This document shows, piece by piece, positions 9,259-18,181 of a stretch of DNA of 64,000 bases. Position numbers and translations under genes: made by a program. Within the stretch, counting starts at the first letter, position 1. Every line of letters begins with the position of its first letter. The DNA lies in assembly GCA_963665265.2 (NCBI GenBank), contig OY762224.2, positions 372,001-436,000 of the forward strand, given 5' to 3'. The notes beneath the pieces were generated by a model, which saw only the letters and a program-made list of their open reading frames with translations, ran no database searches and was not told the origin of the DNA. This DNA comes from CAXXHQ01 sp963665265. Its GTDB lineage: Bacteria; Planctomycetota; Planctomycetia; Pirellulales; Thermoguttaceae.

Positions 9259-11346
9259 TTACTTAACGCCGTCGTATAGGTTGCGACCGGTCTCTTCCAC
9301 CGCCCGAATCAAATCCACGTTGGGTTGATCCGCGACGTCGAAGAAGCCGAGGTTGTAGTTTTCGCCGTCGTACCGGCCGGCGGCGTTTTGATCGCGCCAC
9401 TGGAACCAGTGCGCGCCGACGATTTGCGGATTGCTCACCGCCGTCTTGACGAAGGCGTTGTACGCGCGTCCCTGCTGAACCGAGTCTTGCGAGCTGGCCA
9501 AACCGCCGCCGAGGCCGTTGCCGCTTACGTTCACGAAATGGTATTCGCTGAGCAAGATCGGCTTGCCGGTGAAACCGTAGCTCCCGGTTCCCGGGCTATA
9601 GACGTAACTGTTGACGCTGATGAGGTCCACGTATTTCGCCGCCGTTTGAATCACTTCCTTCGTGCCGTTGTTGAACCGGCAGCCGAAATAGAGCAGCTTC
9701 GGCGCGAAAGCGTTCAACTCCTCTTTGATCATCTTGAAATAGGCGTCGGCGTAGACTACGGCCAAGGCCGAGCAATCCGCCCCCTTCGCGTTCTGGAACT
9801 TCTTCCAATCTTTCGTCTCGGGCAACTCGTCCCACGACTTGAAGTCGGTCTTCCACGCCTCGTTGAAAGCCTCGAGCTTGTCGTCGTACTTCTTCTTCAG
9901 CCACTCCTGAAACGCCTTTTTGACGGCCGTGTTCGGAAGTTCGTAGCCCATCATGCTGATGACCATCCACTTCGTGTCGCCGCCCCAGTGCAATTCGTTA
10001 TCGACGAACGCGCCGATGCACCACGGATCGTTCTTGAAATCGACCGGGTACTCCTTCAACGACTTTTGCACTCCCTTGCGCGTCTCCGGATCGAACGGAT
10101 CGGGAAGCTTTTCGCCGGCGAAGGCGTAAATGTAGTGAATCATCGCCGCATAAGGCACCTTCTTCAAATTCACGACGGCCGGGTCCGACCAAGCGCCGAT
10201 CGTGTTCAAATGGCAATACTTCATGCGTTCGACGTCGCGCTCGGCCGATTTCTTCGCCCAATCTTGACCGTACTTGCGATAGAGATTCGCGCCCGTGAAA
10301 TCGTAGTGCGGAACGTTCTCCCACAGCATGTAATGCTTTTCGACGTCCTTGTTCACGAAAAATTGACCGAACTCCTTGTCGTCTTTCGACGGGAAATCCT
10401 TGAAGATCGACGTATCACGCTCGAAAAGCAGCGTTTCGCCGGAAAATTGCGTGCCGACGCAGTTCACGCCGAGCGAAAAGAATAAATAACCTTCCGGATC
10501 GACGAACCACCACTTGTCCTTGTATTTCTCCAAACGAAAACGACCGTTGCTCTCCAACTTCGGCCCTTTCGCCCAGCCGCCGTATTGATCGAATTCCGTC
10601 GGCTTCGCGGTCAACTCTTTTTCCAACTTCGCTTCAAGCTCCGCCGATTTCTTAATATCTTCGTCCGCATGAACCTTGTTCGGCCATTCCTTAAGCATGT
10701 ATTGGCCGTACTTGTCGATGAACGGGAAGACGCCCATCTTCGATTGATCCATCTTTTGCAGCGCGTACATATCGCCGAGTTCAAAGGTGCAATCGCCCTT
10801 TTGCCAGCAAGTGATGACCAATCGCTTCACTTTCGTCGGATCGATCGTGTGCCAATGGGCGAATCGTCCGTTCGGCAAACCCGACATTTCTAAATACGTT
10901 TTGGTTCCACGTTCGCTAGCCTTGCCTCGGCGACCGAGGGCAACGGCCAAAGGAATCTCTTCGCCGGCCTTGACGATCGTGCGTCCCATCGCCGAGTTCG
11001 ACCAATCGCCGCCGTCGGGATTGTAAAGCATTAAATTGATGATCATGTCGGTCGAGCCGGTGTTCTTGAACTTCACTCCAAGAACGCTCACCGAATCCAT
11101 GTTCCAAAGGTCGCCCTTCTCGGCGGTTAGAACGAGCTTGACGTTCCCTTTGCCTTCGAAGACGTGAACGCCTTCGTTCGATTTTTCCGTAACGCCCTGC
11201 TTCTCCGAAATCTTGTACGCGAGCGAGTCGGTGACGACGGGCTCGGGCTTCTTTTCCGGTTTCTTGTCAGGGGCGTCCGCCGCATTACATGCGATAATGC
11301 CAAGCGAAAAAAATACGATCATCGAACCTGCAATTTTCTTGAACAC
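9259..11346 (-). CDS. GH50-like (beta-agarase/beta-galactosidase type) lipoprotein
   Basis: A predicted lipoprotein glycoside hydrolase of clan GH-A. A GTG at 11346 has AGGAAAGG eight bases upstream and gives a short signal peptide ending in the lipobox IIAC with Cys20. The frame stays open to 11406 but without a comparable ribosome site. An N-terminal carbohydrate-binding-like beta domain (about 60-200) precedes the catalytic barrel, which starts at WWFVDPEGYLFFSLGVN. Glu451 in FVDNELHWG and Glu601 in LLSEYHF fit acid/base and nucleophile. The late motif GAHWFQWRDQ...DGENYNLGF is typical of GH50. It is first in the operon and probably acts in the periplasm or at the cell surface. Agarase activity itself is unproven; another beta-galactan is possible. 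Confidence 0.75.
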   Translation of the reverse strand: MFKKIAGSMIVFFSLGIIACNAADAPDKKPEKKPEPVVTDSLAYKISEKQGVTEKSNEGVHVFEGKGNVKLVLTAEKGDLWNMDSVSVLGVKFKNTGSTDMIINLMLYNPDGGDWSNSAMGRTIVKAGEEIPLAVALGRRGKASERGTKTYLEMSGLPNGRFAHWHTIDPTKVKRLVITCWQKGDCTFELGDMYALQKMDQSKMGVFPFIDKYGQYMLKEWPNKVHADEDIKKSAELEAKLEKELTAKPTEFDQYGGWAKGPKLESNGRFRLEKYKDKWWFVDPEGYLFFSLGVNCVGTQFSGETLLFERDTSIFKDFPSKDDKEFGQFFVNKDVEKHYMLWENVPHYDFTGANLYRKYGQDWAKKSAERDVERMKYCHLNTIGAWSDPAVVNLKKVPYAAMIHYIYAFAGEKLPDPFDPETRKGVQKSLKEYPVDFKNDPWCIGAFVDNELHWGGDTKWMVISMMGYELPNTAVKKAFQEWLKKKYDDKLEAFNEAWKTDFKSWDELPETKDWKKFQNAKGADCSALAVVYADAYFKMIKEELNAFAPKLLYFGCRFNNGTKEVIQTAAKYVDLISVNSYVYSPGTGSYGFTGKPILLSEYHFVNVSGNGLGGGLASSQDSVQQGRAYNAFVKTAVSNPQIVGAHWFQWRDQNAAGRYDGENYNLGFFDVADQPNVDLIRAVEETGRNLYDGVK

Positions 11347-12173
11347 TTGAGTCGCCTTTCCTTTTCCGGTAGCGTCGAGAAGGCTATATTGCCCCAACGC
11401 CAACACTCAGTAAGTTTTCTTGGATGCGTCTGAAATCGCCCCAGGATCGTTCGCGGCGTTCCAGTTCAGGTCGGCGCCCCGCGATTCAAAAAGGAGTTTG
11501 TATTCCGCAGGGCCGCCAGACGTTCAAATAGCCGCCTGAATGGACGCATTTATTAGTGTTTCATCTTACCGGGCTAACTCCCCCCTCGTCCAGCGCTGAA
11601 GCCGATTTTCGCCGCTCCGAGAAGACGGTTCGCATTCCTCAAAATCATCTCGTTTAACTAAGATTAGCTGGCAATCATCGCCGATTAACTGGCTTCGTGA
11701 ACGCCCCGGACTCCGTAGGCGAGGGACAACGTCCCGCCATGATTGTTTTGCAGGAACCAAATGCCGCAGGTTCCGCCCGTCGGCGCGGGCGAGGGGCAAA
11801 GCCACCCCCTCTTCCGTGCCAAGCATCCGTTTGTCGCGAGCGTGCCATAGGCTTTGCCGATTGCCTGAACTGCCCGCCGAGCGTCCACAAAACCACTACC
11901 ACCCGCACAACTTTCCAGCCGAACCTCTATTTCCCGGCTGTTAAACTAGAAAACCTTTACCCTTTTACTGCCCTGTTCCGATTGAAGAGGAACCCAAACT
12001 TGGCCGTTTTGCGAGAAGAATACGCCTACAAATTGGGCTAAATACGCTAAGTTGGGCGTATGCTTTATATATGTCTGCGCGGAATGAGGTGAATTTTCCG
12101 TCCCCGACTATGACATAACTAACGACTAGAGCATAATAAGCGGTCAGACATTGGACGACGTGGAGAAGCGAAC
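11347..12173. other. Intergenic region between the galactoside operon and glgA
   Basis: No convincing gene is seen in these 827 bases. They must hold the operon promoter (minus strand) and the glgA promoter. A short palindrome GGGAC-AAC-GTCCC near 11723 belongs to the dispersed palindrome family described for 51460 and 63154. The last 250 bases are AT-richer. Confidence 0.5.
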
Positions 12174-13652
12174 GTGAATATTCTGTTGGCAACAAGCGAA
12201 GCGGTGCCTTTTGCGAAAACGGGCGGTTTGGCCGACGTTTGCGGCGCCCTTCCTATTGAACTCGCACGTCTCGGCCATCAAGCCGCGGTGATTTTGCCCG
12301 CCTATCGCCAAACGCGATTTTCCGGCCAGCCAATCGAGTCGCTCGGCATCGACTTCATCGTCCCTATCGGAAGTAAGATGGTCACTGGCCATTTGCTCCG
12401 CAGCAACATGCCCGGCTCGAACGTCCCCGTCTATCTGATTCAGCAAGATCAATACTACGATCGCGATCAGCTATATAACGTTGACGGCAAAGACTACATC
12501 GACAACTGCGAACGGTTCGTCTTCTTCAGCCGGGCCGTTCTCGAAGCGATTCGCCTGCTCGACCTGCAAGTGGACGTGTTGCACTGCAACGATTGGCAGA
12601 CCGGCTTGATTCCCGCCTATCTGAAAATCGATTACCGCAACTCGCCGCGTTATCAAAACATCGCCAGCTTGTTCACCATCCACAACCTCGCCTACCAAGG
12701 CCAATTCTGGCATTGGGATATGCTGCTAACCGGTTTGGATTGGAAGTATTTCAACTGGCACCAGATGGAATTCCACGGCAAGCTGAATCTGCTGAAAACC
12801 GGCTTGGTCTTCTCCGACACGATCAGCACCGTCAGTCCTCGCTACGCGCAAGAAATTCAAGCGCAACCGCTCGGTTGCGGTTTGGAAGGCGTGTTGCAGT
12901 ACCGTCGCGATTCGCTCTCCGGCATTTTGAACGGCATCGATCCGAACGAATGGAACCCGGCGACCGACTCGCACATCGCTCGCAAGTACGACGTAAACAG
13001 TTTCGTCGAAGGCAAGGCCGCCTGCAAATCGGCGTTGCAACAAGAGCTGAACCTGCCGCAAAGCCCGAACACGCCGATGATCGGCATGGTCGGACGCTTG
13101 ACCGATCAAAAGGGCTTCGACTTGATCGTCGAAGTAATGCAGCGCTGGGCTCAACTGAACGACGTGCAATGGGTCGTTCTAGGCTCCGGCCAACCGAAGT
13201 ATCACAAAGCCCTCGAAATGCTGGCCGAGCGATTCCCGCAAAAGATCGCGGTTCGATTGGAGTTCTCTAATCCGCTTGCGCACCGTATCGAAGCGGGCGC
13301 CGATATGTTCCTCATGCCCAGCCGTTTCGAGCCGTGCGGCCTGAATCAGCTTTACAGCTTGCGCTACGGCACGGCCCCGATCGTCCGCTTGACCGGCGGC
13401 CTGGCCGACACGATTTTCGGCTACGACGACCAGACGGCCGCTTCCGACCAAGTGAACGGCTTCACGTTCCACGAATACAGCACGCTCGCCTTGAGCGAAA
13501 CGTTGCGGCTGGCCTGCGAACTCTATCCGCAGACCGACCGTTGGCGTCGCCTCGTCGCGGCCGGCATGCGCCAAGATTGGTCTTGGAACCACAGCGCGCA
13601 GCAATACGTCGCCCTCTATCAAAAGACGATCGAACGCGCAAAGCAAGGCTAG
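12174..13652 (+). CDS. glgA: Glycogen synthase (ADP-glucose type, GT5)
   Basis: A 492-residue cytoplasmic glucosyltransferase that extends alpha-1,4-glucan from ADP-glucose. The GT5 signature KTGGLADV is at residues 15-22, HCNDWQTG near 137-144, and the C-terminal donor-binding motif RFEPCGLNQLYSLRYGT begins at 384 with Glu386. The gene starts with GTG at 12174, preceded by GGAGAAG. Length is normal. It stands alone; no glgB, glgC or glgP is adjacent. It converges with the minus-strand membrane-protein gene, about 96 bp away. Confidence 0.95.
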   Translation: MNILLATSEAVPFAKTGGLADVCGALPIELARLGHQAAVILPAYRQTRFSGQPIESLGIDFIVPIGSKMVTGHLLRSNMPGSNVPVYLIQQDQYYDRDQLYNVDGKDYIDNCERFVFFSRAVLEAIRLLDLQVDVLHCNDWQTGLIPAYLKIDYRNSPRYQNIASLFTIHNLAYQGQFWHWDMLLTGLDWKYFNWHQMEFHGKLNLLKTGLVFSDTISTVSPRYAQEIQAQPLGCGLEGVLQYRRDSLSGILNGIDPNEWNPATDSHIARKYDVNSFVEGKAACKSALQQELNLPQSPNTPMIGMVGRLTDQKGFDLIVEVMQRWAQLNDVQWVVLGSGQPKYHKALEMLAERFPQKIAVRLEFSNPLAHRIEAGADMFLMPSRFEPCGLNQLYSLRYGTAPIVRLTGGLADTIFGYDDQTAASDQVNGFTFHEYSTLALSETLRLACELYPQTDRWRRLVAAGMRQDWSWNHSAQQYVALYQKTIERAKQG

Positions 13653-13748
13653 GTTGTTGGGCATAGGAATGAAGGTCTTTGGAGAAGCTGCCCGAGCTCA
13701 CGCCCTCCAGGTCCATTCAAGGCATAAACTCTTCAACTCTCTCCGCAT

Positions 13749-14993
13749 TCACCCCTTCTTTCTTCGCCAGTTCCAACGCGCGTCGCGAACGGCGGTAATA
13801 GCCACGCGATCTTCGAGATTCGGACGGAAGATTGTGAGGATCAAAAGCGGAGCGAACCAAGCGATGTAGAGACCGCCTTGGTTTGCGTGCCAAAATTGGG
13901 CTGCAACCATCACGGCGGCCGAGCAGCTCAACAGCGTGGCCAGATTCTTTTGCGGAGGCCAAAGGGCCAAGCTTCCGCAGAGAGCGACGAACGCAGCTAG
14001 AACGGTGTAGCGAAAGGCCTGCTCGTGAAATTGCCAGAAGCCGACCGGTAGAACTTCACGCGGGTTGCGCAGACCGAACATCAATTTTAGCATCGGCGAA
14101 AGCTCATCCACGCTCGGGTAGATCAACGCCAACGCCGCGACCATGATTCCCAAGGCGATGAGGGCGCCGATGACGAACCGGACCATACCCCGGCGCCAAT
14201 AGAATCCGCACCACAAAGGGAGCAGAAAGAGCGGATAATAAATCATGCCGGCGGCAAAGCCGAGGAACAGCCCGGAAAGAATTGGCAACCGATAGACCAC
14301 GACGGCGCCGACAAGCAAAGCGCCAGGCACGACATGATCGACGAAGCCCGTCATTTGACTGGTATAGAAGAAGAGGAGATAGAGCGTCGCCGCCGCTACT
14401 CCTGTTTGGATGCTGTCAAAGTGCCGATAACCGACCAGAACTAGGCAAATGACGATGGCCAAGTGCCCGAGAATCGCGGCGGTTCGGGCCGATGCGACTT
14501 GAAGCTCGCTGGACGGCGCCGCCTTACTCGAAAAACTGGACAGCGAATGGAACGGCGGGAAACCGGGATTCGGCTGAGCGGCGACGGGCGTTTGTTTAGC
14601 GATTACGTTTTCCAACCGTTCCGGCGGACTGTTAATCACGTTGGCGATCATAAAGACCAGCAGCGAAACGCCGGTAAAGGTCAGACCGCTAAGCGAAAGA
14701 TTGGGTTCGAGCAAAGGGCGTCGAACCATGATCGGATCCAGAAGAAGCCGAATGAGAAAGAATCCGCAAACGGCGAAAAGCCAAGCGTATCCCAGTTCGA
14801 CGAGGACGGGTTTGCCGGCCATGCCGTTATAGACCAGCAGCAGACCGGGGGAGAAGCAGATCAGCGCAGCCAAGTCCAGATTTCGCACGCTCCAAAAGCG
14901 GTGAAATTTGAAGTAGATGCCGATGAGCATCAACGACGACAGATAAGCCCAAGTCGTCGGGTTGATCTGATAACCGTAAAGGATTTCCTGCAT
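13749..14993 (-). CDS. Polytopic membrane protein of unknown function
   Basis: I do not recognise the family. The product has about 414 residues and roughly ten hydrophobic segments, plus a Ser/Pro-rich polar loop near residues 140-180. It resembles the general shape of membrane glycosyltransferases and DUF2029-type proteins, but no diagnostic motif is seen. The start is placed at the ATG at 14993 (MQEILYGYQINPTTWAYL). The frame is open to 15272, but the extra N-terminus is low-complexity and overlaps the DUF1559 gene end at 15145. It lies 150 bp downstream of that gene on the same strand. Confidence 0.7.
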   Translation of the reverse strand: MQEILYGYQINPTTWAYLSSLMLIGIYFKFHRFWSVRNLDLAALICFSPGLLLVYNGMAGKPVLVELGYAWLFAVCGFFLIRLLLDPIMVRRPLLEPNLSLSGLTFTGVSLLVFMIANVINSPPERLENVIAKQTPVAAQPNPGFPPFHSLSSFSSKAAPSSELQVASARTAAILGHLAIVICLVLVGYRHFDSIQTGVAAATLYLLFFYTSQMTGFVDHVVPGALLVGAVVVYRLPILSGLFLGFAAGMIYYPLFLLPLWCGFYWRRGMVRFVIGALIALGIMVAALALIYPSVDELSPMLKLMFGLRNPREVLPVGFWQFHEQAFRYTVLAAFVALCGSLALWPPQKNLATLLSCSAAVMVAAQFWHANQGGLYIAWFAPLLILTIFRPNLEDRVAITAVRDARWNWRRKKG

Positions 14994-15144
14994 CTGATCC
15001 CGCTTGAAAGGGGTCCGTTTGCTGACGAAAAAGGGAAAAAGGATCGATAAGTTCCACCCAATCCCCAAATTAAGGATACAGGTTGGGAGGGAGTTTACAA
15101 CCCCCCCGCCCCCTCGTCGGAGCGGCAGCTTTGGCGTAAGCCGT

Positions 15145-16047
15145 TCATGGGCCGAGCTCACTGAAGTCTCCGCCGGAACGTGTAAAGAACGAAACGAAGG
15201 CTTCGGGCGCAATTTCGCTGACATGGAAACGAACCGCGGCGTCGCCGTAGGCGAAGTTGCAGCCGGTAGCATGAAAGCTGTAGATTTCGTTTCCGTTGTG
15301 CGAATTGACGATTCGCGAGGTCGGCTCGCAAACGTCTTTATCGATCACCCAATAGTTCGAATAACAGGCCCAGCGAGAGCCGTCAACGACTTGATCGTCG
15401 CGATATCGTCCGATGAAATGCTGTGGACGGCCGCCGTCTTCGAAGAGCATCATCGAGTGCGAAAGGCCGTCACGAACGTCTTTCAAGGCGACTCGGCCAA
15501 CGTCGGGGGGATCCAAGATGCTGGAATAGCAACCGTTTGCGCGTTCGACGATCTGGGTCGTGTTAATAAGTCTCGATATGGCCGCAGCGGAGAACGCACG
15601 GCAGACGCCGTAGTCGGTAACGGCCCGGCCTGTGACCGTGTTTCGGCGAGGGATGGCCGGTGCGCTTGGACAGACGAATAGATCGACGTCGGTCTGGATG
15701 ACGTTGGCGTTGGCCGAGTCGTTCCAGTGAACGTCAAAACGGTAATTGGCGACCAACGGCTTCATTTCCATATAGGGCATAATGAACGGGTACATATTAT
15801 GCCGCGTCGGATCGACGAGAAATGCCGGCGGAAAAACTCGATGCGTCGTTTCGTATTGCGTCACGGCAAGCGAGATCTGGCGGAGGTTGTTCGCGCAGGC
15901 CGAGCGCCGCGTGGTTTCGCGGGCTGCCTGCACTGCCGGGAGAAGGAGCGCTATCAGAACGCCGATGATTGCCACGACGGTCAGCAGTTCGACGAACGAG
16001 AAGCCCGCCTGCCGGGAGAGGTTTCGATTATTCTGAAAAGCGGCCAT
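15145..16047 (-). CDS. DUF1559 prepilin-like protein
   Basis: A 300-residue member of the DUF1559 family, which is greatly expanded in planctomycetes. The N-terminus has a type IV prepilin-like signal: AGFSFVELLTVVAIIGVLIALLLPAVQAARE, with cleavage expected at the Gly before FSFVE. The family block RRSACANNLRQISLAVTQYE follows. The C-terminal region ends with HNGNEIYSFHATGCNFAYGDAAVRF, a variant of the usual SxHxGGxNFxxxDGSVRF motif. The ATG at 16047 has GAAGG upstream. The function of the family is not established. A role as pseudopilin or surface fibre is an inference from the signal. Confidence 0.9.
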   Translation of the reverse strand: MAAFQNNRNLSRQAGFSFVELLTVVAIIGVLIALLLPAVQAARETTRRSACANNLRQISLAVTQYETTHRVFPPAFLVDPTRHNMYPFIMPYMEMKPLVANYRFDVHWNDSANANVIQTDVDLFVCPSAPAIPRRNTVTGRAVTDYGVCRAFSAAAISRLINTTQIVERANGCYSSILDPPDVGRVALKDVRDGLSHSMMLFEDGGRPQHFIGRYRDDQVVDGSRWACYSNYWVIDKDVCEPTSRIVNSHNGNEIYSFHATGCNFAYGDAAVRFHVSEIAPEAFVSFFTRSGGDFSELGP

Positions 16048-16443
16048 GACACGCCTTCGGCCATCATTACGCCAAAAACAGCGCACGGGCTAAGTAAGCG
16101 CAAACAACTAGGGGAAAAGAACGAGATTGCCGAACGAGAAATCGCGGGAGAAGAAGCGGAGGAGCGACCGTTTTCTAGCATTTCCGGCGGGTTCGGTCTA
16201 GTAGCGAGGTAGGTTTTGCCCAAATTTCTCTATAGGGCCGACAGAGCGAGTGCGGTAGAATAGCGGCAAATTGATCGGCAGCGCCCCCCCTGCGCTCGTC
16301 GGTCGCTTACGTTAAACGGTTTCGCAGCGGCAAGTTCCTGTGAAGGCCGCTCGATACCTCACAATCGCCGTCCAGCAAATGGACGGGATTATTTGCGTCG
16401 GGAAGACGCAAATATAAGAACACGTCACGGAGGATGTTTTTCG
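16048..16443. promoter_or_regulatory. Divergent intergenic region
   Basis: 396 bases separate two divergently transcribed genes for exported proteins, so promoters for both should lie here. I could not assign -35/-10 boxes with confidence and see no gene. Confidence 0.35.
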
Positions 16444-17529
16444 ATGAAACGTCAACTTCATCAAATATTTACGGTGGTTTCGCTAGGGCTGATTGTTCTG
16501 ATCGCGGCGGGACCGGCATTGGCCCAAGCGCCCGGCTGGTCGTCGAACAACGGCGCTCAACCGAATACGCAACCGGCCGCTCAGCCTGGCGCTCAACCCT
16601 ATGCGCAGCCGGGAGTTTCGGCCGGCGCCGCCGGGCCGAATCAGCCTGTGAATCCGCAATTGCCGACATTGGAACGTCGCGCCGTTTCGGCCGCCGCGCA
16701 ACCGCAGACGCCACCTCCGCCTCCGTTCACGCTTAGTCCGCAACAACAAATGGAACTGGACCGCGTTCTGGCCGTTTGGGAGCAGAAAAGCGCAAGCGTG
16801 AAGACGTTCGATTGCAGTTTCATGCGATGGGAATACAACAAGGCGTTCTCGCAACCGTCGGCGCCGGGCCAGCCTCCCAAGCCGCAATCAAAGGTGCAAG
16901 GGGCGATTAAGTTCGCCGCCCCCGACAAAGGCTCGTTCCAAACCATTTATCGCTTTGACAACGTCGACAAGCAAATTCCGATTCCCGACGACGAATCGGA
17001 ACATTGGATGTGCGATGGCAAATCAGTTTTTCAATACCATATCGAAGGCAAAGATAAAACTGCGGATAAAGTCCTAATTGAATACAAGTTACCTCCGGAG
17101 ATGCAAGGAAAGGCGATCGCCAACAGTCCGTTGCCGTTTCTGTTCGGCGCCGAGGCGAAGAAGCTCAAAGAGCGGTATTTCATGCGACTGGTCGAAGCTT
17201 CGAATCAAGCGGAAATTTGGCTCGAATCGTATCCTCGCTTTCAACCAGACGCGGCTAATTTTGATCGTGTGACGTTGATTTTAGACAAGACTTCGATGTC
17301 GCCGAAGGCGATGCGACTCGTGGCGCCCGGCGGAAACAACTATTATTCGTACCAATTCTTCGACATCATTCAGAACGATCCGTTACGGTTCTTAACGGGC
17401 GATCCGTTCAAGGCGACGTTGCCGCGAGGCTGGAGATACGAAGTACGTGAACCTGAGGCTCAAAGCCCCCCACAACCTCGTGCGCAGGGCCAAGCCCAAC
17501 GACCGACGAACGGCCCGGCGACGCGATAG
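16444..17529 (+). CDS. TIGR03009-type secreted planctomycete protein
   Basis: A 361-residue exported protein. A signal peptide (ending ...AAGPALA) is followed by a linker rich in Gln, Pro and Ala (residues about 30-95). The globular domain starts at PQQQMELDRVLAVWEQKSASVKTF and resembles the planctomycete TIGR03009 family, which is LolA/LolB-like in general character and has no known function. The ATG at 16444 has GGAGG ten bases upstream. The frame is open to 16393, but that would place extra polar residues before the signal peptide. Confidence 0.8.
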   Translation: MKRQLHQIFTVVSLGLIVLIAAGPALAQAPGWSSNNGAQPNTQPAAQPGAQPYAQPGVSAGAAGPNQPVNPQLPTLERRAVSAAAQPQTPPPPPFTLSPQQQMELDRVLAVWEQKSASVKTFDCSFMRWEYNKAFSQPSAPGQPPKPQSKVQGAIKFAAPDKGSFQTIYRFDNVDKQIPIPDDESEHWMCDGKSVFQYHIEGKDKTADKVLIEYKLPPEMQGKAIANSPLPFLFGAEAKKLKERYFMRLVEASNQAEIWLESYPRFQPDAANFDRVTLILDKTSMSPKAMRLVAPGGNNYYSYQFFDIIQNDPLRFLTGDPFKATLPRGWRYEVREPEAQSPPQPRAQGQAQRPTNGPATR

Positions 17530-17622
17530 AAGCAATTCAAATTGCCGAGCTATTTTACGGCTTGGTTTTGCATTTAACATGCGGCCGATTAATATAGAGT
17601 AGAGGATAGCCAGGAGCGGCAT

Positions 17623-17910
17623 ATGGCTGCGCTCTTTGATCGCATTCGCCAACTGGTTGAGCTGAATCATTACTTGATCGGCCAGCACGCTTCTGAAAGA
17701 CTTGAAGAGCGCGGTATAATGGAATGGCAAGCTGTGGACGGCGTTCGTAACGCCGCTTTGCTCGTCGAACGAAAAAGCGCAACGCCTAACCCCGTCGTTG
17801 AAGTCGTCGAAACCCTTCCCGACGGGACGGATTTTAAAGCAGTGTGGTCCCTGCTTAAAAGCAGCGGCGTCGCCAAACTCGTTACGGTTCATTTCTTTGA
17901 CGAACCGTAA
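17623..17910 (+). CDS. DUF4258 domain protein (RelE-like fold candidate)
   Basis: A 95-residue protein with the DUF4258 pattern: NHYLIGQHASERLEERGIMEWQAVDGVRNA, then a beta-rich C-terminus ending in KLVTVHFFDEP. The family is thought to share the RelE/ParE fold, and many members sit in toxin-antitoxin-like pairs. No dedicated catalytic residues can be assigned. The neighbouring small gene starts 37 bp downstream on the same strand. SD-like GGAG precedes the ATG by about eight bases. A ribonuclease-toxin role is only a hypothesis. Confidence 0.7.
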   Translation: MAALFDRIRQLVELNHYLIGQHASERLEERGIMEWQAVDGVRNAALLVERKSATPNPVVEVVETLPDGTDFKAVWSLLKSSGVAKLVTVHFFDEP

Positions 17911-17947
17911 CTTGGCGGTCGCAACTTTACTCGCACAACTATTGATC

Positions 17948-18175
17948 ATGAAAATTCCCGGCAAACGTGTTCAACGAACGAAATTGATTCGCGGCGGGCG
18001 CTTCGTCGTGGCGGTGGAAGTCGAAATGGTCATTCCCGACGACGATCCTTCCGAACCATGCTACGAATCGGAAACAGTGGAATTTTTAAGGAACGTCGCC
18101 GATCGCGCGAAAGAAGAAGACCGCGACTGGCTGCAGAGCCACGGGACGGTTTACGAACTCATTAGCGCCGAATGA
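17948..18175 (+). CDS. Small acidic partner of the DUF4258 protein
   Basis: A 75-residue protein with a basic N-terminus (MKIPGKRVQRTKLIRGGRF), a short beta segment and an acidic helical C-terminus (ETVEFLRNVADRAKEEDRDW). The ATG at 17948 fits better than 17798, which would overlap the DUF4258 gene by more than 100 bp. I do not recognise the family. Size, charge pattern and linkage suit an antitoxin or a partner protein, but no DNA-binding motif (HTH or ribbon-helix-helix) is clear. Confidence 0.6.
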   Translation: MKIPGKRVQRTKLIRGGRFVVAVEVEMVIPDDDPSEPCYESETVEFLRNVADRAKEEDRDWLQSHGTVYELISAE

Positions 18176-18181
18176 AGCGAG

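Noticed and set aside
9325..10485. 386-codon plus-strand frame
   Set aside because: It is a mirror frame of the GH50-like gene, with low-complexity Val/Arg/Leu composition and no motif.
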